Positions 1-7,805 are shown, numbered from the stretch's first letter. The stretch: DNA of 10,328 nucleotides from Acetobacteraceae bacterium (GCA_019689515.1 JADGHI010000098.1:1-10328), one strand, 5' to 3'. Numbers and translations are program-made. The notes: generated by a model from the sequence alone, not told the origin.

Positions 1-52
1 CCCGCGAGCCCGGTCTTGCCCCCCCGGCGGCCCGATGCGAAAACGCGCGCGC

Positions 53-72
53 CCCGCCTGGACCCGGGCGGG
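53..72. other. Short inverted repeat upstream of icd
   Basis: CCCGCC at 53-58 pairs with GGCGGG at 67-72 across an 8-nt loop. It could end transcription entering from the left edge or sit in the icd leader. Only two T residues follow the stem, so it is a poor intrinsic terminator on the plus strand. I see no convincing promoter and no supportable gene in positions 1-121. Confidence 0.25.
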
Positions 73-121
73 TTCCCGTCGTTGCGGCCGGCGCCCTTCA
101 CGTGCGTCGGCGCCAGGTTGC

Positions 122-126
122 GAGGA
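122..126 (+). promoter_or_regulatory. Ribosome binding site that fixes the icd start
   Basis: GAGGA ends 5 nt before the ATG at 132. The reading frame stays open upstream to a GTG at 102, but the ATG at 132 has this Shine-Dalgarno sequence and gives the N-terminus MAKIKVKNPV typical of the family, so it is preferred. Confidence 0.7.
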
Positions 127-131
127 TCGGC

Positions 132-1346
132 ATGGCCAAGATCAAAGTGAAAAACCCCGTCGTCGAACTCGACGGCGACGAGATGACCCGGATCATCTGG
201 GGGTTCATCAAGGACCGACTGATCCTCCCCTACCTCGACATCGACCTCAAGTACTACGACCTCAGCATCCAGAAGCGCGACGAGACCGATGACCAGATCA
301 CGGTGGACGCCGCGCACGCGATCAAGAAGTACGGCGTCGGCGTGAAGTGCGCGACCATCACGCCGGACGAGGCGCGCGTCGAGGAGTTCAAGCTGAAGAA
401 GATGTGGCGCTCGCCCAACGGGACGATCCGCAACATCCTCGACGGCACGATCTTCCGCGAGCCGATCATCTGCCGCAACGTGCCGCGGCTCGTGCCGCAC
501 TGGTCCAAGCCGATCGTGATCGGCCGCCATGCCTATGGCGACATCTACCGCGCGGCGGAGACGAAGATCCCCGGCCCCGGCAAGGTGACGCTCACCTACC
601 AGCCGGCCGACGGCAGCGCGCCGACGGTGCTCGACGTGCACGACTTCAAGGGCGCGGGCGTCACGCTCGGCATGCACAACACGAAGGAGTCCATCGAGGG
701 CTTCGCGCGCGCGAGCTTCAACTACGGCCTGGCGCGCAATTTCCCGGTTTACCTCTCGACCAAGAACACGATCCTCAAGGCCTATGACGGCATGTTCAAG
801 GACGTGTTCCAGGAGATCTACGACAAGGAGTTCAAGGCGGAGTTCGAGAAGCGGGGCCTGACCTATGAGCACCGCCTGATCGACGACATGGTCGCCTCGG
901 CGCTGAAGTGGGAGGGCGGCTATGTCTGGGCCTGCAAGAACTACGACGGCGACGTGGAGAGCGACATCGTCGCGCAGGGCTTCGGCTCGCTCGGCCTGAT
1001 GACCTCGGTGCTGCTCTCGCCGGACGGCAAGACGGTGGAGTCGGAGGCGGCGCACGGCACCGTCACGCGCCACTACCGCGAGCACCAGAAGGGCCGCGAG
1101 ACGAGCACCAACCCGATAGCCTCGATCTTCGCCTGGACCCGCGGCCTCGCCTATCGCGGCCGCTTCGACGACACGCCCGACGTGGTGCGGTTCGCCGAGA
1201 CGCTGGAGCGGGTCTGCATCGAGACCGTCGAGAGCGGCTACATGACCAAGGATCTCGCGATCCTGATCTCGAAGGACCAGCCCTGGCTGAACACCCAGGC
1301 GTTCCTCGCGAAGATCGACGAGAACCTGAAGAAGGCGATGGGGTGA
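132..1346 (+). CDS. icd: NADP-dependent isocitrate dehydrogenase
   Basis: A 404-residue cytoplasmic TCA-cycle enzyme that oxidatively decarboxylates isocitrate to 2-oxoglutarate, making NADPH. The sequence matches the homodimeric eukaryote-like subfamily (mitochondrial/cytosolic IDH type) common in alphaproteobacteria, not the E. coli Icd type. Visible substrate-site residues are S94, N96 and R100 (SPNGTIR), R109, R132 and Y139, with K211 from the other subunit. Metal ligands are D251, D274 and D278. The coenzyme-binding loop HGTVTRHYREH starts at H308. R132 and Y139 fall at the same numbers as in human IDH1. Length is normal for the subfamily and no key residue is missing. The start is the ATG 5 nt after GAGGA. 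It is transcribed alone or with the DUF599 gene 239 nt downstream; the gap makes co-transcription uncertain. Confidence 0.97.
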   Translation: MAKIKVKNPVVELDGDEMTRIIWGFIKDRLILPYLDIDLKYYDLSIQKRDETDDQITVDAAHAIKKYGVGVKCATITPDEARVEEFKLKKMWRSPNGTIRNILDGTIFREPIICRNVPRLVPHWSKPIVIGRHAYGDIYRAAETKIPGPGKVTLTYQPADGSAPTVLDVHDFKGAGVTLGMHNTKESIEGFARASFNYGLARNFPVYLSTKNTILKAYDGMFKDVFQEIYDKEFKAEFEKRGLTYEHRLIDDMVASALKWEGGYVWACKNYDGDVESDIVAQGFGSLGLMTSVLLSPDGKTVESEAAHGTVTRHYREHQKGRETSTNPIASIFAWTRGLAYRGRFDDTPDVVRFAETLERVCIETVESGYMTKDLAILISKDQPWLNTQAFLAKIDENLKKAMG

Positions 1347-1369
1347 TCCTGCGCCAAGGGTCCGGCCAC

Positions 1370-1396
1370 GGCGCGGCGGCGTCCACGCCCCGCGCC
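1370..1396 (+). terminator. Weak terminator-like hairpin after icd
   Basis: GGCGCGG (1370-1376) pairs with CCGCGCC (1390-1396) across a 13-nt loop, starting 24 nt after the icd stop codon. No T-tract follows, so intrinsic termination is doubtful; it may only stabilise the icd mRNA 3' end. Confidence 0.3.
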
Positions 1397-1427
1397 GCCC
1401 GGGCCCCCGCATTTCCACTACTCGCAA

Positions 1428-1457
1428 CGGGCCGCACGCGCATGTCGCTGCGGCCCG
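1428..1457. other. Strong hairpin between icd and the DUF599 gene
   Basis: CGGGCCGCA (1428-1436) and TGCGGCCCG (1449-1457) form a perfect 9-bp stem. Inside it GCG (1438-1440) can pair with CGC (1446-1448) after a one-base bulge, leaving the loop CATGT. This is the most stable-looking structure in the 1347-1585 gap. There is no T-run on either side, so a processing or mRNA-stability element is as likely as a terminator. Confidence 0.45.
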
Positions 1458-1482
1458 AGGCGCCGCTACGAGGCGTTGCCAT

Positions 1483-1496
1483 CCAAACGCGTTTGG
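1483..1496. promoter_or_regulatory. Perfect 14-bp palindrome, possible operator
   Basis: CCAAACGCGTTTGG reads identically on both strands and lies 89 nt before the DUF599 start. It is an AT-containing island in GC-rich sequence, with the CG-rich centre and symmetric arms seen in operators of LacI/GalR-type repressors. No regulator gene is nearby. A palindrome of this length can occur by chance in 10 kb, so a regulatory role is inference. Confidence 0.3.
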
Positions 1497-1533
1497 TCCT
1501 CGCACCACCAGTGGCGGTTCATGCGCCCTGGCG

Positions 1534-1555
1534 CCGCCGCTGCATGCCGCGGCGG
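1534..1555. other. GC-rich hairpin in the DUF599 gene leader
   Basis: CCGCCGC (1534-1540) pairs with GCGGCGG (1549-1555) across the 8-nt loop TGCATGCC. It ends 30 nt before the ATG at 1586, which has no visible Shine-Dalgarno sequence. If the transcript starts upstream, the hairpin lies in its 5' untranslated region. Confidence 0.3.
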
Positions 1556-1585
1556 TAGCGGTCGCGTCGCGTCCCCGCACGGCCG

Positions 1586-2278
1586 ATGGCGTCCCTTACC
1601 CTCTCCGACTGGCTGGGCCTCGGCGTCTTCTTCCTCTGCTGGATTGCCTACGCGCTGGTGACGACCCGCGTGCCGGCGATCCGCGCCCGCAGCGTCATCG
1701 CCGCGATGGATGAGCATCGGCGGCGATGGATGATCGCCATGCTGGAGCGCGAGAACCGCATCGCCGACATCGCGACCATCGGCAACCTGATGCAGAGCAC
1801 GTCCTTCCTCGCCACCACCTCCATTTTCGTGCTCGGCGGCCTGGTGGCGATGCTCGGCGCGCCGGATCTCGGCCGACGCGTCCTTTCCGCCCTGCCCTAC
1901 GCCGCGGTGCCGGAGGAGGCCGCGTGGGAGGCCAAGGTCGCGCTGCTCCTGATCATCTTCGTCAACGCCTTCTTCGCGCTGACCTGGGCGCTGAGGCAGT
2001 TCAACTACGCCTCGATCCTCGTCTCCGGCATCCCGCCGGGCCCGCCCGACCCGGCGCGCATCGCCCAGGCCGAAGCGGCCGCGCAGGTACTCAACCGCGC
2101 GGCGCGGCACTTCAGCACCGGCCTGCGGAGCTACTATTTCGGGCTCGCCGCGCTCGCCTGGCTGCTGCACCCGCTGGCGCTCGTGGTCGCCAGCCTGCTC
2201 GTGCTCCGCGAACTGCACCGGCGCGAGTTCCGCAGCGAGGTGCGCGAGGCACTCATCGCCGGCAACTCGCGGCGGTGA
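1586..2278 (+). CDS. DUF599 family four-helix membrane protein
   Basis: A 230-residue protein that I assign to DUF599, a bacterial inner-membrane family without an assigned biochemical role. Four hydrophobic segments are visible at about residues 8-27, 70-91, 116-136 and 183-207. A charged cytoplasmic-looking loop lies between helices 1 and 2 (about residues 28-65, with MDEHRRRWM and LERENRIADI) and the C-terminus is basic. The conserved-looking stretch is NLMQSTSFLATTSIFVLGG. The ATG at 1586 places the first helix right after MASLTLSDW, typical of the family, although no Shine-Dalgarno sequence precedes it. It follows icd by 239 nt on the same strand and converges on the exported-protein gene at 2328. 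Family assignment is from memory of its pattern; function is unknown. Confidence 0.85.
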   Translation: MASLTLSDWLGLGVFFLCWIAYALVTTRVPAIRARSVIAAMDEHRRRWMIAMLERENRIADIATIGNLMQSTSFLATTSIFVLGGLVAMLGAPDLGRRVLSALPYAAVPEEAAWEAKVALLLIIFVNAFFALTWALRQFNYASILVSGIPPGPPDPARIAQAEAAAQVLNRAARHFSTGLRSYYFGLAALAWLLHPLALVVASLLVLRELHRREFRSEVREALIAGNSRR

Positions 2279-2303
2279 GGCAACGCCCCACCCCCGCGGG
2301 CAT

Positions 2304-2321
2304 CCGGCCACCCAGGGCCGG
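2304..2321. terminator. Candidate bidirectional terminator hairpin
   Basis: CCGGCC (2304-2309) pairs with GGCCGG (2316-2321) across a 6-nt loop, centred in the 49-nt gap between two convergent genes (stops at 2278 and 2328). Position fits a shared terminator. There is no T-tract on either strand. Confidence 0.4.
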
Positions 2322-2327
2322 CACCCC

Positions 2328-2780
2328 TCACTCGTGCGACAGGGCCAGCACGCGCAGGTAATAGGCGGCGGTCTGCTTCACCTCCTCCTCGGAGGCATAG
2401 AACCGCTCGCGCCCGGTCTCGTTGCGCCGCGGCTCGACATCCACCTCCACCAAAGTCGAGAGGGTCGGCGTGCCATCCGCGCGCTGGCCGACGAGCTGCA
2501 CCATCACCCGTTGCCCAGCCGAGCCGCGATTTGCGACCGTGAAGGTGAACTCATGCGCCGTCGCCGGACCGGCCGGCTCGATTCCTGCCTCCGGGCCGAG
2601 CGTAAGGTTGTTCACGCGCAGGCCACCGATCGTCGCCTCGTAGCGCTCAAGATCCCCCGCCGGGATGCGGGTCCAGCGCAACTCGGCAGGCGCGGACTGT
2701 GCCTGCGCCGTGCCAGGGGACGACGCGGCCAGGGTGAACGCACCGGAAGCGGCCAGGATCAACAGAGCGCGGCGATGCAT
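2328..2780 (-). CDS. Small exported protein of unknown function
   Basis: A 150-residue protein I do not recognise. The N-terminus has two Arg after MH, a hydrophobic core (ALLILAASGAFTLAA) and a likely signal peptidase I site after TAQA at residue 27, so it should be periplasmic. There is no lipobox cysteine. The mature part looks beta-rich: alternating hydrophobic strands around HEFTFTVANRGSAG and RVMVQLVG resemble an immunoglobulin-like sandwich. It ends with a helix-like segment, EEEVKQTAAYYLRVLAL. The start is supported by a Shine-Dalgarno GAGGAAGGA with 8-nt spacing. It lies 163 nt downstream of alaS on the same strand; the gap is large enough for its own promoter, though I see only a weak -10-like TATGCT. 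Real gene very likely; role unknown. Confidence 0.8.
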   Translation of the reverse strand: MHRRALLILAASGAFTLAASSPGTAQAQSAPAELRWTRIPAGDLERYEATIGGLRVNNLTLGPEAGIEPAGPATAHEFTFTVANRGSAGQRVMVQLVGQRADGTPTLSTLVEVDVEPRRNETGRERFYASEEEVKQTAAYYLRVLALSHE

Positions 2781-2788
2781 GCGCAGTG

Positions 2789-2797
2789 TCCTTCCTC
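2789..2797 (-). promoter_or_regulatory. Ribosome binding site of the exported-protein gene
   Basis: On the minus strand GAGGAAGGA is followed by 8 nt and then the ATG at 2780. This is among the best Shine-Dalgarno matches in the window and supports the short reading frame being a real gene. Confidence 0.65.
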
Positions 2798-2943
2798 GTA
2801 AAGCGCCGGAGAATGGGGCCGCGGAGAATAGTCAGCGCGCCACGCGGCACAAGCATATCACCCGCGCACCAGGGCGAAGATCAGGGCGAACGCCTCGCCC
2901 CACCCCGGCATCCGTCCGTCGTGCGTCCGGTGCGAAGGCCGGC

Positions 2944-5601
2944 CTACGCAGTCAGGGCCCGGCGCACCGCTTCCAGTGCCTCGGCCGCCTTCGCCGCATC
3001 GGGGCCGCCGGCCTGCGCCATGTCCCGCCTGCCGCCACCGCCCTTGCCGCCGACCGCTGCGCTCGCAGCCCGCACCAGCGCCACCGCGTCGGCCTTGTCC
3101 TTCGCGGCCTCGCCGACGCCGACGACGATGCTCGCCTTGCCCTCGGCCGTGCTGACCAGCGCTACGACATCCGCCGTGCCGCCTTTCAGGATCGCCTCGG
3201 CGAGGCCCTTCAGGTCGCGCGCCGGCACCTCGCCAACCTCGCGCAGCGCAACGCGCAGGCCGCCGTCCAGCCGCTCGACCTCCGCCGCCGCCCCGCCGGT
3301 CGCAAGCTTCTTGCGTAGTTCGGCAAGCTCGCGCTCCAGTCGCCGCCGCTCCTCGAGCAGCGCGGCGACGCGCTCCGGCAGCTCCGCCGGGCGGACCTTC
3401 AGCGCCGCGGCGGCCTCGGCGAGGTAGCGTTCCTCTTCCTCGACGGCGCGGACCGCCGGCTCGCCGGCAACCGCCTCGATGCGGCGCACCCCGGCGCTGA
3501 CCGCCCCCTCGGAGATCACCTTGAACAGCCCGATATCGCCGGTGCGCCGCACATGCGTCCCGCCGCAGAGCTCCAGCGAATAGATGCCCTGCCGCTCCTC
3601 CGCCGCGGGATCGTGCCCCATGCCGACGACGCGCACTTCCTCGCCGTATTTCTCGCCGAACAGGGCCATCGCGCCGGCTTGCACCGCGGCCTCCGGCGTC
3701 ATCAGCCTCGTGGTGACCTCGGCGTTCTCGCGCACCCGGGCGTTGACCTCGCGCTCCACCCAGGCGAGCTCCTCGGGTTCGATCGCCTTCGGGTGCGAGA
3801 CGTCGAAGCGCAGCCGGTCCGGGGCCACCAGCGAGCCCTTCTGCGAGACATGCGGGCCGAGCCTGCGGCGCAGCGCCTCGTGCAGCAGGTGAGTCGCGCT
3901 GTGGTGGGCGCGGATCGCGGCGCGGCGCTCATGGTCCACCTCCGCCAGCACCGGGGTCCCGACGCGCACCTCACCATGCGCCACGACACCGTAGTGCACG
4001 AAGAGGTCGCCGAGCTTCTTCTGCGTGTCGCGCACGACGATCCGGCAGATCTCGCCCCCACCCGCGCTGATCAGGCCGGTGTCGCCGACCTGGCCACCGC
4101 TCTCGCCGTAGAAGGGCGTCTGGTTCAGCACGACGGCCACCTCGGTGCCGACCGCCGCGCTCTCCACGGGCTTGCCGTCCACGACGAGGGCGACGATCTC
4201 ACCCTCCGCCGTCTCGGTCGTGTAGCCCAGGAACTCGGTCGCTCCGACCTTCTCCTTGATGTCGAACCACACGCCCTCGGTCGCCGCCTCGCCGGAGCCG
4301 GCCCAGGCGGCGCGGGCGCGCCGGCGCTGCTCCGCCATCGCCGCCTCGAAGCCGGCGACGTCCACGGGGCGGCCCTCGGCCCGCAATGCATCCTGCGTCA
4401 GGTCGAGCGGAAAGCCGTAGGTGTCGTAGAGACGGAAGGCGACCTCGCCCGGCAGCGGCTCATGGGCGCCGAGCTTCGCCGTCTCCTCCGCCAGCAGGCC
4501 GAGACCGCGGGCGAGCAGGGTGCGGAAGCGGCCCTCCTCCAGCTTCAGGGTCTCGGTGATCAGCGGCTCGGCCCGGACCAGTTCCGGATAGGCCGCGCCC
4601 ATCTGGCGCACGAGGACCGGGACGAGGCGGTGCAGCAGCGCGTCCTGGGTGCCCATCATGTGCGCGTGGCGCATGGCGCGGCGCAGGATGCGGCGCAGCA
4701 CGTAGCCGCGGCCCTCGTTCGAGGGCATCACGCCATCCGCGATCAGGAAGGCGCCGGCGCGCAGGTGGTCGGCCACCACCCGGTGGCTCGCCCGGAACGG
4801 CCCGTCCGGATCGTGCCCCGTCGCCTCCGCGCTCGCCAGGATGATCGCGCGCAGCGTGTCGGTGTCGTAGTTGTCGTGCTTGCCCTGGAGGATCGCGGCG
4901 AAGCGCTCGAGCCCCATGCCGGTGTCGATCGAGGGCTTGGGCAGCGGCACGCGCGTGCCGGGCGGCCCTTCCTCGAACTGCATGAAGACCAGGTTCCAGA
5001 TCTCGATGAAGCGGTCGCCGTCCGCGTCCTCGCTGCCCGGCGGCCCGCCCGGGATCTCCGGGCCGTGGTCGTAGAAGATCTCGCTGCACGGGCCGCAGGG
5101 GCCGGTGTCGCCCATGCGCCAGAAATTGTCGGAGGTCGGGATGCGGATGATCCGGCTGTCGGGCAGGCCCGCGACCTTCTTCCAGTAGGTCGCCGCCTCC
5201 TCGTCCTCGGAGTACACCGTGACCAGCAGGCGCTCCTTCGGCAGGGCGAAGTCCTTGGTCAGCAGCTCCCAGGCGTAGGCGATCGCCTGCTCCTTGAAGT
5301 AGTCGCCGAAGCTGAAATTGCCCAGCATCTCGAAGAAGGTGTGGTGCCGGGCGGTGTAGCCGACATTGTCCAGGTCGTTGTGCTTGCCGCCCGCGCGCAC
5401 GCATTTCTGCGCCGTGGTGGCGCGCGTGTAGGGCCGCTTCTCCTGGCCGGTGAAGACGTTCTTGAACTGCACCATGCCGCTGTTGGTGAACAGCAGCGTC
5501 GGGTCGTTGCGGGGCACCAGCGGCGAGGACTCGACCACGGCGTGCCCGTTGCGCGCGAAGAAGTCGAGGAAGGTGGCGCGAATCTCGTTGCTGCTGCTCA
5601 T
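2944..5601 (-). CDS. alaS: Alanyl-tRNA synthetase
   Basis: An 885-residue cytoplasmic class II synthetase that charges tRNA-Ala and edits mischarged Ser and Gly. The catalytic core spans about residues 1-250: an N-terminal motif 1 region (NDPTLLFTNSGMVQFKNVF), TAQKCVRAGGKHNDLDNVG, and motif 3 GMGLERFAAILQG at 228-240. A tRNA-recognition helical region follows. The editing domain carries the zinc motifs HSATH (H567, H571) and CGGTH (C679, H683). A coiled segment at about 745-768 leads to the C-terminal DHHA1 domain with GGKGGGG at 851-857. Length is normal and no motif is broken. The frame stays open 32 codons upstream to 5697, but family homology begins at MSSSNEIRATFLDFF, so the ATG at 5601 is chosen. 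The Shine-Dalgarno is weak (GGGG 2 nt from the ATG). Confidence 0.97.
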   Translation of the reverse strand: MSSSNEIRATFLDFFARNGHAVVESSPLVPRNDPTLLFTNSGMVQFKNVFTGQEKRPYTRATTAQKCVRAGGKHNDLDNVGYTARHHTFFEMLGNFSFGDYFKEQAIAYAWELLTKDFALPKERLLVTVYSEDEEAATYWKKVAGLPDSRIIRIPTSDNFWRMGDTGPCGPCSEIFYDHGPEIPGGPPGSEDADGDRFIEIWNLVFMQFEEGPPGTRVPLPKPSIDTGMGLERFAAILQGKHDNYDTDTLRAIILASAEATGHDPDGPFRASHRVVADHLRAGAFLIADGVMPSNEGRGYVLRRILRRAMRHAHMMGTQDALLHRLVPVLVRQMGAAYPELVRAEPLITETLKLEEGRFRTLLARGLGLLAEETAKLGAHEPLPGEVAFRLYDTYGFPLDLTQDALRAEGRPVDVAGFEAAMAEQRRRARAAWAGSGEAATEGVWFDIKEKVGATEFLGYTTETAEGEIVALVVDGKPVESAAVGTEVAVVLNQTPFYGESGGQVGDTGLISAGGGEICRIVVRDTQKKLGDLFVHYGVVAHGEVRVGTPVLAEVDHERRAAIRAHHSATHLLHEALRRRLGPHVSQKGSLVAPDRLRFDVSHPKAIEPEELAWVEREVNARVRENAEVTTRLMTPEAAVQAGAMALFGEKYGEEVRVVGMGHDPAAEERQGIYSLELCGGTHVRRTGDIGLFKVISEGAVSAGVRRIEAVAGEPAVRAVEEEERYLAEAAAALKVRPAELPERVAALLEERRRLERELAELRKKLATGGAAAEVERLDGGLRVALREVGEVPARDLKGLAEAILKGGTADVVALVSTAEGKASIVVGVGEAAKDKADAVALVRAASAAVGGKGGGGRRDMAQAGGPDAAKAAEALEAVRRALTA

Positions 5602-5635
5602 GGCCCCGAAAGCCCGGTCTGGGGCCCAACGCCCC
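5602..5635 (-). promoter_or_regulatory. Competing hairpins abutting the alaS start codon
   Basis: On the minus-strand transcript GGCCCC (5621-5626) can pair with GGGGCC (5602-5607) directly next to the alaS ATG. The same central GCCCC can instead pair with GGGGC at 5631-5635. The two folds exclude each other and the first would cover the ribosome landing site. E. coli AlaRS is known to repress its own gene through a palindrome near the transcription start; any analogous control here is inference. Confidence 0.3.
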
Positions 5636-5714
5636 GAATTCTGCTCGCCCCCCTTTCCGCCCCGGATCGGCGCCGCCACTGGCGACGGCCACGGCAACAG
5701 GCGGGGAGGCCCAG

Positions 5715-5753
5715 CGTCCCTCTAGCGCGCAGCGCGGACAGCGTCGAGGGACG
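5715..5753. other. 8-bp inverted repeat in the alaS/DUF892 divergent gap
   Basis: CGTCCCTC (5715-5722) and GAGGGACG (5746-5753) are perfect inverted repeats around a 23-nt centre that itself holds CGCG-CAG-CGCG (5726-5736). In a 395-nt gap between divergent genes this could be an operator or a leader stem. No clear -35/-10 pair is visible beside it on either strand. The rest of 5602-5996 shows no gene I can support. Confidence 0.3.
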
Positions 5754-5932
5754 ACCATTCCCGCCCCGGAGGCCGGCCCATGGCAGAGACGGCAACACCT
5801 TCCGCCCAGGCGCCTGGTCCGGCGGCAACCCGTCCCCGCGCGCACCGTTGCACTGCGGCAGCCGCCGGCACGCGGGCGCGCCCTGCGGTCCGGCCGGCCA
5901 GATCGCCTGCCCGCCTGACCGCCGCGCGGCCC

Positions 5933-5958
5933 CGGCCGGTGGGCGGCGCGACCGGCCG
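5933..5958 (+). other. Hairpin in the leader of the DUF892 gene
   Basis: CGGCCGGT (5933-5940) pairs perfectly with ACCGGCCG (5951-5958) across a 10-nt loop, ending 38 nt before the ATG at 5997. The Shine-Dalgarno GGAGGAG at 5981-5987 lies outside the stem, so the fold need not block translation. Confidence 0.35.
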
Positions 5959-5980
5959 CCTTCGCGGCGCCACCCAGTCC

Positions 5981-5987
5981 GGAGGAG
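5981..5987 (+). promoter_or_regulatory. Ribosome binding site of the DUF892 gene
   Basis: GGAGGAG followed by 9 nt and the ATG at 5997. This strong site settles the start of the ferritin-like gene. Confidence 0.7.
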
Positions 5988-5996
5988 ACCGAAACC

Positions 5997-6527
5997 ATGC
6001 GGGCGTTCCTGGAAGCCAGACTGCTCGACGCGCTGGGCGCCGAGCGCCAAGCCCTGGACGCGATGGAGGCCATGCTCGACGCCGCCGCCTCCCCGAGCCT
6101 CAGGCGCGCGATCCAGGAACACATGGCCGAGACCGAGCGTCACATCGAACGCCTCGAGCAGGCCGCGCAGATGCTCGGCATTGCCACCCCGGAAGCCAGC
6201 ATCTGCGAAGGCATGCAGGGCCTCATCGAGGAGGCCCAGGAGACGATCGAGGGTATGGAGCCGGGCCCGCTGCTCGACGTCGCCCTGATCGCCGAGGCGC
6301 AGCAGATCGAGCACTACGAGATCGCGGCATACGGCACGCTCCGCGCGCTGCTCCAGGCCTGCGGCCACCAGGAGGCCTGCGAGCTGATCGCCCAGACGCT
6401 CGAGGAGGAGAAGGCCGCCGACACGCGGCTCTCGCAACTCGCCGAGCGCGAGATCAACCCGGAGGCGCTGCGCCAGGACCAGGCGGAGCAGGATCCGGCC
6501 CGGCGCGGGACCGACAGCGCCGCCTGA
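5997..6527 (+). CDS. DUF892 (YciE/YciF-type) ferritin-like protein
   Basis: A 176-residue cytoplasmic protein with the pattern of the DUF892 ferritin-like four-helix bundles, which bind a di-metal centre and are often stress-induced; the reaction is not established. Family signatures are HMAETERHIERLEQ (residues 42-55), ICEGMQGLIEEAQE (69-82), LIAEAQQIEHYEIAAYGTL (97-115) and TLEEEKAADTRLSQL (134-148). Acidic and His residues suited to metal binding include E16, E47, H49, E105, H106 and E137. The C-terminal tail (about 156-176) is polar and probably disordered. The start is set by GGAGGAG 9 nt upstream. It stands alone between alaS (divergent) and recA (convergent), so it must have its own promoter; none is obvious. 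An N-terminal segment seen in some homologues is missing, but the bundle is complete. Confidence 0.88.
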   Translation: MRAFLEARLLDALGAERQALDAMEAMLDAAASPSLRRAIQEHMAETERHIERLEQAAQMLGIATPEASICEGMQGLIEEAQETIEGMEPGPLLDVALIAEAQQIEHYEIAAYGTLRALLQACGHQEACELIAQTLEEEKAADTRLSQLAEREINPEALRQDQAEQDPARRGTDSAA

Positions 6528-6530
6528 GCC

Positions 6531-6591
6531 CCGCCCCGGCGAATCAGCCGCCAGCGGCGCAAAGCACCGGGGCGGAAGCCGGGTCCGCCCC
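6531..6591. terminator. Paired alternative hairpins between convergent genes
   Basis: CCGCCCCGG (6531-6539) and CCGGGGCGG (6567-6575) form a 9-bp stem, whose loop holds a second hairpin GCCG-CCAG-CGGC (6547-6558). The same GGGGCGG (6569-6575) can instead pair with CCGCCCC (6585-6591) across 9 nt. The set fills the 78-nt gap between the DUF892 and recA stop codons, so it probably ends both transcripts. There is no T-tract, so termination may need Rho or rely on structure alone. Confidence 0.5.
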
Positions 6592-6605
6592 CTGTGCGCT
6601 CCTCG

Positions 6606-7646
<1,041 letters not shown>

Positions 7647-7747
7647 GCGGTGCTGTCCCCGATGCTGTCTTTTCCGATGCCCCTGGCGCCGCCCGCGCGC
7701 CGGTCGGCCTTCCCTGCCATACCCACAACCATAAGGCGCAAAATCCG

Positions 7748-7805
7748 GGCGGAAATTCTCCTCTTCCGCCTCGCTTGCACCCGGATCGGGGGGAAACGCA
7801 AGCGA
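7748..7805 (-). promoter_or_regulatory. Two abutting hairpins in the recA leader
   Basis: In transcript order, TCGCTTGC (7805-7798) pairs with GCAAGCGA (7778-7771), with a small CCCG/CGGG hairpin inside. Immediately adjacent, GGCGGAA (7770-7764) pairs with TTCCGCC (7754-7748) across a loop containing GAGGAG. Four nt after the second stem comes TTTT. The arrangement resembles a structured leader ending in an attenuator-like hairpin, between the promoter candidate and the recA ATG about 100 nt further on. It could equally be a terminator for read-through from the kinase gene. Confidence 0.4.

Noticed and set aside
1466..2311. Open frame antisense to the DUF599 gene
   Set aside because: Translation is rich in Glu, Gly, Arg and His with no hydrophobic pattern, whereas the sense frame shows four clean membrane helices.
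5602..5697. In-frame 32-codon extension at the AlaRS N-terminus
   Set aside because: AlaRS homology begins at MSSSNEIRATF and the extension is Gly/Pro/Arg-rich without similarity.
3553..6288. Very long open frame antisense to alaS
   Set aside because: High G+C removes stop codons in antisense frames. The translation is His/Arg/Ala-rich with no family signature, while the other strand encodes a complete AlaRS.
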